Below are positions 46,641 to 56,389 of a stretch of 64,000 nucleotides of DNA, piece after piece. How positions within the stretch are numbered: the first letter of the stretch is position 1; each line of letters starts with the position of its first letter. The stretch lies in the NCBI GenBank assembly GCA_963849635.1, contig CAWKIA010000040.1:1-64000 (forward strand), in the 5' to 3' direction. The position numbers and the translations under genes are program-made. This DNA comes from CAVRUD01 sp963849635. GTDB taxonomy: Bacteria; Chloroflexota; Chloroflexia; Thermomicrobiales; UBA6265. Under the pieces are notes generated by a model. The model did no database searches. It saw nothing but the letters and a program-made list of their open reading frames with translations, and was not told where the DNA came from.

Positions 46641-48088
46641 CAGCCACTCCTATCGAGGTGGGCATTCCTGCCGAGATCCACGCCGCACTCGCCGCTGTCG
46701 TCGGCGAGGCGAACGTTTCGACCGGCATCGCCGACCGGATGGCGAACGCCCGCGGCGTCTGGCCAATCGCGCTCAAACAGGCGCGGCAGTCGATCACGCA
46801 GGGAGATCACGCCGGCCCGCCGTTGCCGGGTTGCGTCGTCTGGCCCGCGGACACTGGCGAGGTGAGCGCAGATCCTGCGCATCGCGCAGGAGGCGCAGGT
46901 GCCGGTCGTCCCATTCGGCGGCGGGTCCGGGATCGTCGGTGGGACCGTGGCCACGCCAGGCTGCATCTCCCTCGACACCAAGCGGCTCGACCGGCTGCGC
47001 ATCGATCCGATCTCCCAGGTCGCCCACGCCCAGGCAGGCATCTCCGGCATCGACCTGGAGCGCCGCCTGAACCAGGCCGGCTTCTCGGCGGGTCAGTTCC
47101 CGCAATCGCTCTTCTCAAGCACCGTCGGCGGGTGGGTCGCGACGCGGGCGTCCGGCACATTTTCCACGGCGCACGGCAACATCGAGGACCGCGTCGTTGG
47201 GCTCGAAGTCGTCCTTGCCGGCGGTGAGGTGCTGCGCACGCGAACGTCTCCGCGATCCGCGACCGGACCCAACCTCGCTGAGCTATTCCTCGGCTCCGAA
47301 GGCACCCTCGGCGTGATCACCGAGGCGGTGCTCTGGGTACACCCGGTGGCCGAACACCGGGTGATGGCGAGCTTCGCGTTTCCCCTCGTTTCAGGCCGGG
47401 CTCGACGCCGTCCGCGCGTTCATCCAGGCCGGAGCCCGGCCCGGCGTCGTCCGGCTCTACGATGCCGGCGAGACGGCGCACAAGTTCCCGGAGCTCGGTC
47501 ACCCGCCGGAGACGAGCCTCCTCGTGCTCGTCTTCGAGGGAGCTGAGGAGCTGGTGGCCGCGCACAGCCAGATCGTTGGCCGCGCCTGTCTCGCGGGCGG
47601 TGGGATCGACCTCGGTGCTGAGCCTGCCCAGCTCTGGTGGCGCACGCGGTTCGACACGAGCGGAATGGTCCGGGCCAACAGCCGTGAGGGTGGTTTCGCC
47701 GATGCGATCGAAGTCGCGGCCTGCTGGAGCGAGCTTCCCGCCGTCTACGCGGCGATGATGCGCGTGGCAGGAGAGCCATGGCGCGCACGCCTACGGCCAT
47801 GTCTCGCACGTCTACCCGTCGGGTGGTGGTCTCTACGTGATTGTCTCCGGCCAGGCCGATGACGACGACGCCGCGATGGTTCAGTACCAGCGGCTGGTCG
47901 ATGACTTGCTGGTCGCCTGCCATGAGGCTGGCGGCTCCATCAGTCACCACCACGGGATCGGTCGGAGCAAGGCGGGCATGTTGCCGATGGAGTATGGCGA
48001 TGCGGGGATGACCGTGCTGCGCTCGATCAAACGCGCGCTCGATCCCCACGGAATCATGAACCCCGGCGTGCTCGGGTTGGGAGCCTGA
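46637..48088 (+). CDS. FAD-linked oxidase (GlcD/AGPS-like), frameshifted
   Basis: PCMH-type flavoprotein that oxidises 2-hydroxy acids or is an alkyl-dihydroxyacetone-phosphate synthase relative. FAD pyrophosphate motif: VPVVPFGGGSGIVGGTVATP. Then GQFPQSLFSSTVGGWVATRA, FLGSEGTLGVITEAVLWVHP. The C-terminal cap has SISHHHGIGRSKAGMLPMEY and the C-terminal helix RALDPHGIMNPGVLG. Breaks near 46865, 47393 and 47780. Directly followed by an Fe-S protein, as GlcD is by GlcF, so they may form a membrane-linked dehydrogenase. Confidence 0.85.
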
Positions 48089-48091
48089 TCG

Positions 48092-49230
48092 ATGGATCGC
48101 GATACCCTCGCCGGCATCATCCCCCTGGCGCTTGGTCACGATCAGGAGGCGTCCGCCTGCCCGTGGGTCCGCCTCACCGGCCGCACGAGCGAATACCCCT
48201 CCCGCAAAGCCCAGGCGGCGCTGGCGGTCGCAAATCGCGCGTTACCGATGACGCCCGACCTGGTCGAACTGCTTTTCCGGTGCGACGACTGCGGCCGGTG
48301 CGGGGCGGCCTCGATCCTTCCTGGGCCGCCCGACCTTGCCCGCGCGCTTTGGATGTCCGTGCCTTGCTCGTGGCGGCCGGTGCGGCGCCCGAGATCGCGC
48401 CGTTCGCCGAGATGCAGCAACGGTTCGGCAATCTCTACGGTGACGTGGGCGAGATCGTTGCCCGGCTCAGCGCCTGCGAATCCGGGACTGACGTCCTCTT
48501 CGTGCCGGGGGCAGCCACGCTCTTCTTCACACCGGACGCGGCCGTCGCGGCGTTGAGCGGCATCCGCGCCAATGTACGCGGCGTCGCCGTACGCCCCGAT
48601 TGTCTCGACTCCGGCCATACCTTGCGCGAACTCGGTCTGGCCAGGCAGGCGGATGAGGTGCGGGACGGCCTGCGGCGGTACGTCGCGGACGCGGGCTACC
48701 GGCTGGTGATAGCAGGTACCCCGAAGGAGACGTTCGGGCTCCGCGAGGCGCTGGCGGGTCTGCCGGTCGAGGTGCAGTACGCCGGTAGCGTGCTTGCCCG
48801 GGCGGCGCGTGAACGCCTAGCCACACCATCAGCAGAACGATTCGAGGGCGTGGTCGTCGTTCACCCCTCCGAGATGCTCCTTCATCGCCTCGATGGCTTC
48901 GCGGAGATCGGTGAATGGCTTGGGAAAGTGCTTGGCGATCGGTACCGGCGGGAACCCGATCCGCGACACAATGCCTGGCCAGCGGCGATCGAGCGCCCAG
49001 CCGTGGGTATGCCGGTCTCGCTCGCCCGAGCGCTCGCCGAGCAGCGGCTGGCCCAGCTCCAAGCACTTGCCAGGACAGGTGAGACGACCGACCAGGGCCG
49101 GCTAATCATCCTGACCTGCGACCCCTTTTCGTGGCGGGCACTGCGCGAGGTTGCGCCGGCCAACATCGATGTCGTCGATCTCATGGTATTCGTGGCGGGG
49201 TTCGCCGGGGAGGGTGTGCACGTTCCATGA
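48092..49230 (+). CDS. Fe-S protein (GlcF/LutA-like partner of the FAD oxidase), one frameshift
   Basis: Near residue 63 LLFRCDDCGRCGAAS gives a C-x2-C-x2-C iron-sulphur motif. After one break near 48350 a long intact frame follows: EMQQRFGNLYGDVGEIVARL, DVLFVPGAATLFFTPDAAVA, CLDSGHTLRELGLARQADEV, VVVHPSEMLLHRLDGF, DRGRLIILTCDPFSWRALRE. The layout resembles the C-terminal domains of glycolate-oxidase Fe-S/heterodisulphide-reductase subunits but lacks the usual CCG repeats, so it is a divergent member. The stop overlaps the next ATG. Confidence 0.7.
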
Positions 49231-50000
49231 CCCAGACAGCATTGCCGGTTCGTCATTACCGGCTCTTTCCGGCACTCGAACCCTATGGAGAAACGGATCG
49301 AAACGAAGCAATCGATCTCGCGGAGACCGTGCTCCTGCTGATCGACGTCTACCACGCGGCCGAGTCCCCCGCGGCTCAGGAGCTCGTCCATACCATCTGG
49401 GACAAGGAGTTCTGGCGGATCGTCGACGATCGGCTCGTGCCGCTGATCAGTGGTGCGCGCAGGGCTGGAATGCCGATCGTCTACGCCATGAACAGCGCGC
49501 CCCGGATCGCGATCGGCCGCTCCGCGTACGGCCGCTGCTTCCACGAGAGCCTGGGGTTCGATCCCGAGGTCGATTTCACCGAGCCGGATGTCGACCCCCT
49601 GGAGTTTCATCGCGGCGAGGCGGTCCAGCTCGCCGTCCCGGCGCAGATCGCGCCGGCGCCAGAGGACTACTACGTGCGCAAGCACACCTACAGCGGCTTT
49701 TTCGAGACCCGGCTCGACAGCGTGCTCCGCAACCTCGGCGCGCGCACGCTGATCTGCGCCGGCTTCGCGACCGACTGCTGCATCCTCTTCACGATCGCCG
49801 ATGCCGTCTTCCGCGGATATCGCACAATTCTGCTGCGGGATTGCACCCTTGCTGCAGAATTACCCGACGAGATCGAGACCTTTGCCCGCACGCGGCGGAC
49901 GGTCTCCTCAATCGAGAGCTTCTTCGGCCCGACCGCCACTTCAGCCGATGCGATCGCGATGTTTGCCGCCGGGGATCCGAGCGTGAGACCAGCACGATGA
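49227..50000 (+). CDS. Isochorismatase-family cysteine hydrolase
   Basis: 257 aa. Catalytic triad: D40 in TVLLLIDVYHA, K152 in YYVRKHTYSGFFETRL and C185 in CAGFATDCCILFTIAD. It hydrolyses amides or ethers of small acids (nicotinamide, carbamates, N-carbamoyl compounds and similar); the substrate is unknown. The LxxxGxxTLxxxG stretch (RNLGARTLICAG) is typical. It overlaps both neighbours by ATGA. Intact frame. Confidence 0.85.
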   Translation: MTQTALPVRHYRLFPALEPYGETDRNEAIDLAETVLLLIDVYHAAESPAAQELVHTIWDKEFWRIVDDRLVPLISGARRAGMPIVYAMNSAPRIAIGRSAYGRCFHESLGFDPEVDFTEPDVDPLEFHRGEAVQLAVPAQIAPAPEDYYVRKHTYSGFFETRLDSVLRNLGARTLICAGFATDCCILFTIADAVFRGYRTILLRDCTLAAELPDEIETFARTRRTVSSIESFFGPTATSADAIAMFAAGDPSVRPAR

Positions 50001-50830
50001 ATCACGACCTGATCGACCTCACCGGTGTCGTCGACCTTCACCTCCATTCCGCCCCAGACGTCCGGCCGAGATTGCAGGACGACTTTGCCGTGGCGCGGGC
50101 TGCGGCCGCCCGCGGGATGAGGGCGATCGTCCTGAAATCGCATGTCACGCTGACCGCTGACCGCGCCTGTCTGGTGGAACAGGTGGTCCCGGACATCCTC
50201 GTCTTCGGCGGGCTGGCGCTCAACCATGCCGTCGGCGGCATCAATCCCGCTGCAGTCGAGACCGCGTTGCGCATGGGCGCCGTCGAGATCTGGATGCCGA
50301 CGCTCTCCTCGATCGCCCAACGGCACGACCCGGTCGGCCCCGGCATTTCGACAATGGAAAGTGGTCGCATTGCCGCGCCCGTAATCGACGTGCTTGGGCT
50401 GATCGCCGAGCACGACGCGATCCTCGGCACCGGTCACCTGCCAACGGAGGAGATCGTTGCGCTCGTGCCCGTGGCGCGGGAGCTCGGCGTGCGCAAGATC
50501 GTGATCACCCACCCGGAGCATCCCCCGGTCGAGATGGCGCCGCTCATTCAAGAGGAACTGCGCGATCGTTACGATGTTATGTTCGAGCGCTGCTTCATTT
50601 CGACGACCGCGGTCGGGGGAGAGATGCCGTTTGCCGAGCTCGCGGCGATCATCCGCCGCATCGGAACCGAATCGACCGTGATCTCGACCGACCTCGGTCA
50701 AGCGACCAATCCATCACCGGTTGACGGCATGGCGATGTACATCGCCGGTCTCCACGCCGAGGGTTTCGATGGAGCGAGTATCGACCGCATGTCCCGCCGG
50801 AATCCGGCCGACCTCCTGGAGCTGTCGTGA
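49997..50830 (+). CDS. DUF6282 metal-dependent hydrolase
   Basis: 277 aa, amidohydrolase-like. The metal-binding H-x-H is in GVVDLHLHSAPDVRPRL; further ligands are in VLKSHVTLTADRACLVEQ, KIVITHPEHPPVEMAPLI and VISTDLGQATNPSPVDGM. DUF6282 proteins are usually found with catabolic hydroxyacid or RraA genes, as here. It is probably a hydrolase of a small acid or lactone. Start and stop both overlap neighbours (ATGA, then GTGA). Intact frame. Confidence 0.8.
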   Translation: MNHDLIDLTGVVDLHLHSAPDVRPRLQDDFAVARAAAARGMRAIVLKSHVTLTADRACLVEQVVPDILVFGGLALNHAVGGINPAAVETALRMGAVEIWMPTLSSIAQRHDPVGPGISTMESGRIAAPVIDVLGLIAEHDAILGTGHLPTEEIVALVPVARELGVRKIVITHPEHPPVEMAPLIQEELRDRYDVMFERCFISTTAVGGEMPFAELAAIIRRIGTESTVISTDLGQATNPSPVDGMAMYIAGLHAEGFDGASIDRMSRRNPADLLELS

Positions 50831-51787
50831 TTTCATCGTTACGCGTGGTCTATCTGGAACCGATCCCCGCGGACGTCGAGGCGATCATCCGCGCGTGCGC
50901 GCCGGAGGAGTTCGAGCTCGTCTTCCGGCGGGCGGATGAACCGGTGCCCGGCTGCCTTAGCCTCCGCCGACTTCGTCCTGGTGGCGACCACGCGGCTGAC
51001 GGACGAGGTGCTTGGCAGTGCGCGCAACCTACGCCTGATCCAGCATCAGGGGGTCGGGTACGATAACATCGACCTCGCCGCCGCCAAGAGCCACGGTATC
51101 CCCGTGGCGATCTGCCCGGCCGGCACCAGTATCGGCGTCGCCGAGCACGTATTCCTCCTGATCCTCGCGCTCTACAAACGTCTCCTCGAAGCCGACGCCT
51201 CCATGCGCCGCGGCGAGTGGCTCCAGTGGGCGCTCCGCCCGACGTCGTTCGAGATCGCCGGCAAAACCATCGGCTTGATCGGCCTCGGCCGGATCGGGCG
51301 CGAGGTCGCCGTACGCGCTCGCGCCTTCGCCGCCAATGTCATCTATTTCGACACGCACCGACCTGATCCGGCGACCGAGCGAGACCTGGGTGTCTCCTTT
51401 CGCCCGCTCGATGCCCTGCTGGCCGAGTCGGACATCGTCTCGGTGCATGCGCCGCTCACTCCAGCTACGCGTCACCTGATCGATGCCGCGGCACTGGCAA
51501 AGATGAAATCGACCGCGATCCTGATCAACACTGCCCGCGGCCCGCTCGTCGACGAGGCGGCGCTGGCCGAGGCGCTCCGGTCCGGCTCCATCCTCGGCGC
51601 GGGGCTCGACGTCTTCGGCGTCGAGCCGCCGCCACCGGATCACCCCCTGTTCGAATATCCCAACGTCGTGCTCACCCCCCATATCTCCGCCGGAACGGTC
51701 GACGCGTTGCGCGCCAAGATGGATGCGTGCTTCGCAAACATGCGGCGGATTGTGGCTGGCGTGGAGCCTTTTGATCGGATCGCGTAA
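50827..51787 (+). CDS. D-2-hydroxyacid dehydrogenase, one frameshift
   Basis: NAD-dependent 2-hydroxyacid dehydrogenase (phosphoglycerate dehydrogenase family). GTG at 50827 overlaps the previous stop; one base is out near 50945. Catalytic part: LRLIQHQGVGYDNIDLAAAK. Rossmann motif: AGKTIGLIGLGRIGREVAVR. Active-site Arg in NTARGPLVDEAALAEAL, Glu in DVFGVEPPPPDHPLF and His in VVLTPHISAGTVDALR. It reduces a 2-oxo acid or oxidises a D-2-hydroxy acid, consistent with the neighbouring oxidase and aldolase. Confidence 0.85.
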
Positions 51788-51799
51788 AGGAGTCGGTTC

Positions 51800-52504
51800 G
51801 TGGCCGCTGTACCCTCGATCGTATCCCGCATCTTCGTCAATACGCCGCGTCCGGAGGAGTCGCTGATGACGCCGTTCCGCGCGGCGCCGGCCGGCAACGT
51901 CTGCGACGCGATGGACCGGCTCGGCGCGATGGACTACCGCATCAAGCCGCTCGATCCAGCCGGGCGCCTCTGTGGCCCGGCGCTCACCGTCCGCACCCGG
52001 CCGGGCGACAACCTCATGGTCTGGAAGGCGGTCGACATTGCCCAGCCGGGCGATGTCCTTGTGATCGCCACCTATGGCTTCGCGACCACGAGCACCTTTG
52101 GCGAAAACGTCGTCAAGGCGGCGAAAGCGAAAGGGCTCGCCGGGATCGTCAGCGATGGACTCTGCCGCGATGTCTCCGGCATCCGTGCCACGGGGCTCCC
52201 CACGTTCGCCCTGGGCAGCGTGCCGTCGAGTCCCGGCAAGGATGGGCCGGGAGAGATCGGTGGGCCGGTCAGCTGCGGTGGCGTCGCGGTCCAGTCTGGT
52301 GATCTTGTGGTCGGTGACGAGGACGGGGTCGTGATTGTGCCATTGGGCGATCTCGCGGTGATCGGCGAGCGGCTGGGAGCGATTGCGGCGAAGGAAGCCC
52401 GGATGGAGGCCGACCTCGCCGCCGGCATGATCCTGCCGGGCTGGGTGGACGCGGTTCTCGAAGAGCGAGGCTGCGAAACGGTTGATCTCACTCGCCTGGG
52501 CTGA
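51800..52504 (+). CDS. RraA-family / 4-hydroxy-4-methyl-2-oxoglutarate aldolase-like protein
   Basis: 234 aa, GTG start with AAAGGAG upstream. NVCDAMDRLGAMDYRIKPL, LVIATYGFATTSTFGENVVK, the Arg-Asp metal/substrate motif IVSDGLCRDVSGIRATGLP and the family end GDLVVGDEDGVVIVPLGDLA. RraA-fold proteins are either RNase E regulators or class II pyruvate aldolases. In a catabolic operon without RNase E the aldolase role (2-oxo acid to pyruvate plus a second acid) is far likelier. Last gene of the operon; the stop at 52504 is followed by a hairpin. Confidence 0.85.
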   Translation: MAAVPSIVSRIFVNTPRPEESLMTPFRAAPAGNVCDAMDRLGAMDYRIKPLDPAGRLCGPALTVRTRPGDNLMVWKAVDIAQPGDVLVIATYGFATTSTFGENVVKAAKAKGLAGIVSDGLCRDVSGIRATGLPTFALGSVPSSPGKDGPGEIGGPVSCGGVAVQSGDLVVGDEDGVVIVPLGDLAVIGERLGAIAAKEARMEADLAAGMILPGWVDAVLEERGCETVDLTRLG

Positions 52505-52924
52505 CGGGGTTGTGAGGTCGGCATGAGTCAACTTCGGCGGAAGTGGTACGGGAGCGCGCTCTGCGCTCCAGCCCTCGACGACGCGCGTGCCTCTACCGAC
52601 ACGCGTGCGCCTGACCACGAGAGGGCACAGGGCACCTCCCCGACGAAATCGGGGAGCGATTATCAGCCACTCAGGGTCGCGATCAGCGTACTCCCGGCCG
52701 CCGTATTCACCGGTCCCGAGAATTCGATCGCGACGACGTTAAAAGCCGGTTCTGTATTCCTTTTGTGTTGTTCTTCAATTCATCATTATTGGTGGAAGAA
52801 ACCCGGCATCCAGAGGCTCGTTTATTCCATCTAAGGATCGGCGGCTTGTTGATAAGCAGAAGATGACTGGCCTCGTCGACACCGATGCACGGGGCAACCT
52901 GTGTCTGGCTGTTGTACGGGGGCG
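52505..52924. other. Intergenic after the operon
   Basis: No gene recognised. It contains the hairpin at 52636-52656 and an AT-rich patch (about 52735-52860), unusual for this GC-rich region. Confidence 0.4.
52636..52656 (+). terminator. Terminator-like hairpin after the operon
   Basis: Perfect 8-bp stem CTCCCCGA / TCGGGGAG with loop CGAAA, 132 nt after the last operon stop. No T-run follows. Confidence 0.5.
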
Positions 52925-53143
52925 TCATCGTCTGATCAGGGACCGAACCGCCTCGTGGCTGACCCCGAAGTCGGCCGCGAGTTCCTTGAGCGACCGTGTC
53001 TCGGCGAGCGATCGGATCGTGAAGCGCTCCTCTGGCGTTAGACGGCAAAGGTGCACCCACTGCTCGGCCGCCCGTCCGGATACCCCAACCGTGCGGCACT
53101 CTGGCGCCTCGGCGACCACCACCCAGGCGTGGTCGTGACGCAA
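52925..53143 (-). CDS. Small HTH protein beginning in the 45-bp repeat
   Basis: TTG start at 53143 lies inside repeat copy B. The protein begins RHDHAWVVVAEAPE and ends with the HTH LTPEERFTIRSLAETRSLKE, then LAADFGVSHEAVRSLI. It resembles the resolvase-type HTH of the recombinase tails but is a different module. The repeat supplies its N-terminus. Function unknown, likely part of the same mobile family. Confidence 0.45.
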   Translation of the reverse strand: MRHDHAWVVVAEAPECRTVGVSGRAAEQWVHLCRLTPEERFTIRSLAETRSLKELAADFGVSHEAVRSLIRR

Positions 53144-53147
53144 TCGC
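53103..53147 (-). repeat. 45-bp repeat, copy B
   Basis: Identical to copies A (30472-30516) and C (61557-61601). With copy C the similarity extends on both sides (GCGGCACTC before, CGAGCGAC after). Confidence 0.9.
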
Positions 53148-53184
53148 GCGAGCGACCTCCGTCAATGTGGACGTGGGTCCCGGA

Positions 53185-53307
53185 CTACGGCCGGTGACGA
53201 CCGCGCCACCGGCCGATGAGGAGCCACGCCAGAAACGACCATACCGCCGTCACCGCCACCAGCCGGCGCAAACACCTCGGACAATCGTGCAGCGCCCCGC
53301 TTCTCAA
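53185..53307 (-). CDS. Small membrane protein with Cys pair (40 aa)
   Basis: TTG start overlapping the stop of the larger gene. HDCPRCLRRLVAVTAVWSFL has a CxxC pair followed by one hydrophobic segment (VWSFLAWLLIG). Translational coupling suggests it is real, but it is very small and not recognised. Confidence 0.35.
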   Translation of the reverse strand: MRSGALHDCPRCLRRLVAVTAVWSFLAWLLIGRWRGRHRP

Positions 53308-54523
53308 TGGATGCCTCCGCCGCCGTGGGGAGCGCCCGGTTCGTCCTCGTCGGGATCGCAGCCGTCGACGTCCGGGTGCAGGACCCACTGGTGCTCGGGC
53401 CGCCGCATCCGGTCGTAGGTGGCTTGCTGCTCGGGGTTCATGGCCGTGAGGGGGTGACCCGCTTCGTCGGTCGGCGGAGGAACTTCGGCGACGCGATCGC
53501 ACCAGCGGTCGACGAACGCGTTGGCCTCGGCGGCTGGGAACCCGGCGGTCGTCCGGGGTGGCAGGACGACCCGCTGCAGCGTGTGCGTGGCGTGGAATTC
53601 GTTCCACCCACTGTGCCCGCCATCCCAAACCCGGCGCCCCGTGACGATCACCGGCTCCCCGAGCTCGACCGGCGGGACACCGGGCCCGTGACGAAGGCGT
53701 CGTCGATGATCCCGGCCTGCACCCAGGCCGCCGCCGCCGCCGCGGCCATCCACGGCGCGAGCGCGATGGTTACCGCCAACTCGATGAGCGAACAGATGAT
53801 GTCCCCGACGAATGGGATCCACCCGAGCGCGGCCCGGCACGCCCCGGCGCCCGGTCCTCCCGTGGCCAGGTCCAGAAATGGTTCGACCGCCTTGCACACC
53901 AGGAAGATGCGCGACCCCTCGAACTCGCAGTGCAGCACCGGGATCGGGACCCGCTTGATCCCCGCGGCGTCCTGTTTGACCTCCTGCAGCAGGCGGTCGG
54001 CCTTGTCGACCTCCGCGATGAGTTCGCCGTTGACCGCGTACGGGGTCGGATCACCGGCCCCGAACAGGAACGTGACCTCGTACGGCGTCGGTTGCGGTTC
54101 GGGTCCTTCGCCGTAGGCAAGTCCCCCGGTTTGTGCAGCACCAGGTCGCCCTGGACCCCGTCTCCAGTGACCTCGTGCCAGTTTGTGAGGAGATCCGTCG
54201 AACTACCGAACTGCCGAAGCTCGTGCGGGAACAGCAGGACATTGATGCAGAAGTCGTTGTCGATGTCCGTGGGGAAGGGTTTCTGAAAGCCAACCGGTTC
54301 GATGTGGACGATCGTGCCGATGGCGCAGCGGACACCCCCTCGACAGATGAGCTTGCGGCCCAAGCAGGTAGTCGCAAGCGTCCTTGCCGAGCGTGGCGAC
54401 GCCGAGGGTCGCGACGCCGGGCTTGAGCCCGGGCTTCTTCGGATTGGCGTAGTCGGCCTGGTCCACGCAGCGCGTGTAGCGCCCCAACCCGACGACGACG
54501 TCACCAACGGGTCCGTTAGGCAT
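53304..54523 (-). CDS. Unknown protein, frameshifted
   Basis: ATG at 54523 with AAGGAG upstream, overlapping the previous gene. MPNGPVGDVVVGLGRYTRCV, then PGVATLGVATLGKDACDYLL, IVHIEPVGFQKPFPTDIDND and HELRQFGSSTDLLTNWHEVT. A hydrophobic stretch follows (IPFVGDIICSLIELAVTIAL). The C-terminal third reads HATHTLQRVVLPPRTTAGFP, WCDRVAEVPPPTDE and HQWVLHPDVDGCDPDEDEP. Breaks near 54370, 54090 and 53690. It is in the same direction as the large repeat protein upstream; perhaps part of an extracellular or toxin-like system. No family recognised. Confidence 0.55.
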
Positions 54524-55516
54524 CGGCGACTCCTTCGGCGAAGAGCGTGACGCCACTGAGCAGGGACGGCCCGTGGTACCCGTGCACGTTGACGACCTGA
54601 CGCCCGGAGAAGCCATCCGGTGCCGTCACTGTGACCGTCACGTCTCGGGACTCTCCGGTCCCCAGCCGAACGGTGTCCGCCTCGTCGACCCCCGCAAGGT
54701 CGACCCGCCATCCCGCTGGCACCGGATGCCGGCTGGGGTCATGGTCGATGCGGGCTTGGCGCGCTCGCTCGGCCGGATCGACCCCGCCCGGCGGGCATGG
54801 CCGGCGCCTGGGAGCGCATAGGCGTCGACGCCGAGGCGCACGGCCATCGGGCGGCGACCCGGGTTGCGGACCGGGACGGTGAAGCGGGCCGTCGGGCTGT
54901 TCAGGGGGCGGACGTCGATGTTGTGCTGGCCGAGGTTGTTGCCCGGGTCGGCGTCGAAGGGCCAGATGACGTTGGCCTGGAGGCAGTAGTGTCCCGGCGT
55001 CGCGGGCGTGCGCCAGGCGACCGTCGCGACCGCGGGCGTCCCGGCCGCCCCCTTCACCCCCAGGTCCACGTCGGTGGATCCGATCGGCACGGACAGCCCG
55101 CCGATGCCGAAGTCCAGGTACGAGAGTTCGACACCGACGCCCACCGCTGGGGCGTCGGTGGAGCCGTTCCAGATCCGGGCGGAGATCCGGTACTCCGTGT
55201 CGGGCAGCAACGCGGAGCTGTCGACCGCGGCGCCCGGAGCGGAGCCAAGCTCAAGGTGGATGTCGGGATTCTGCCATGTCACGGCCAGCCCGCGCTGCTG
55301 CAACCAAAACTGGCTGTAGATCAGGGGGTCGGGTTGGCGGTAGGCGCGCTCGGGAATCGTGCCCGAGTCGGCGGGCCGGTCGGGTGTCGGTCTTCTGGTG
55401 AGGCAGGGACGCAACAGACGGACCAACGCCACGAGCAGCATGAAGAGGGAGGCGAGGAGGTAAAGCCAGACGAGGAGCTAACCGACACGCTCGACAACCT
55501 GCCGGACGGGCTTCAT
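54516..55516 (-). CDS. Membrane-anchored Ig-like (CARDB-type) protein with an in-frame amber codon
   Basis: MKPVRQVVERVG, then TAG (55478-55480), then LLVWLYLLASLFMLLVALV in the same frame. A Trp codon (TGG) at that place would give a continuous N-terminal membrane anchor. The mature part has HLELGSAPGAAVDSSALLPD, YRISARIWNGSTDAPAVGVG and ANVIWPFDADPGNNLGQHNI, typical of CARDB beta-sandwich repeats. After a break near 54720 comes GTGESRDVTVTVTAPDGFSG. If the TAG is real, translation would start at ATG 55441. The stop overlaps the next gene. Confidence 0.6.
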
Positions 55517-56389
55517 GGCCGGAGCCGCGTGGGGTAGTGGCAACCGGTCCGGACCGGCAGATGCAGTGTTGATCGCCGCAAGTAAGCGGCGGGCATGTTG
55601 GCTGCATGCCGACTCGGAGCCTTGGTCGGAAACGACTTTGCCGGCTCGTCCACTGGAGTCCATAGCACCTCCTGAGGGATCTCAATCGGAGCCTCCCAGA
55701 AACCTCGCCCCGATCCGTAGGCGGTTCTTGGAACGAAGGCAGAACGAGGATGGGGCGATCCAGCAGAATCGTCGGTACTCGCTCTGTTGCAAGGGACGAG
55801 AGTTGACCCAGTCCCCGATGTCGCCTCGGCTACGGAAGTTCAAGGGTGTGGACGCCCGCGGCGACTGCGATGCAGATGAACGCGCCATCGCAGGAAGCTG
55901 CCGTCGACACGCCCTGCTTCGGTTCCGAAGGTACGACCGACGCTACCCCGTTTTTCGGGAATGTCAAGACCATCCAGATCGCCCGAACGGGCTAGGCCGA
56001 GCTTGGCGACGAGACAACAATCGGACCTGCTGACCCGCAGGAGAAAGACGAGTGGACTTCTCGGCTTCGCCGTCGTGAGGCGTCCCTCCGATACGCCGCA
56101 TACGGACGCGAGCAACGGTCTGGTGGCCCACGTGAAGGGGGCCTCAGACCACCTACGTAGGGTAGAGCGCCGAGTGGGCCGGCGCCTGTTCTCACTGTGA
56201 GGGGCGCGCCGTGAGTGAGCAGGGTCCGCCGACAGACCGACGACCACGAACTGCCGCCAGAGACCGGTGCCACCCCGCATCTCGTCGCCATCCCCGTGCG
56301 TCGTGTGCCGACCCCTGCCGGACTCAACTCCAGGACCCGCAGTCGGCCGGGACAAGCATCGCACTCGTCGGGGGTGCGTGCGGACCCGA
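55517..56389. other. Long intergenic region, nothing recognised
   Basis: About 870 nt. Open frames exist on both strands, but none looks like a protein, and base composition is patchy and slightly AT-richer. It may hold promoters for the minus-strand genes downstream. Confidence 0.4.

Noticed and set aside
52636..52656. Confident rho-independent terminator after the operon
   Set aside because: The stem is perfect but short and lacks a following T-run; kept only as terminator-like.
52523..52834. Open frame in the AT-rich region after the operon
   Set aside because: The sequence is not protein-like, crosses a hairpin and has no start signal.
55515..56033. Long open frame upstream of the CARDB-type gene
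   Set aside because: No recognisable motif, no ribosome-binding site and composition typical of a chance frame.
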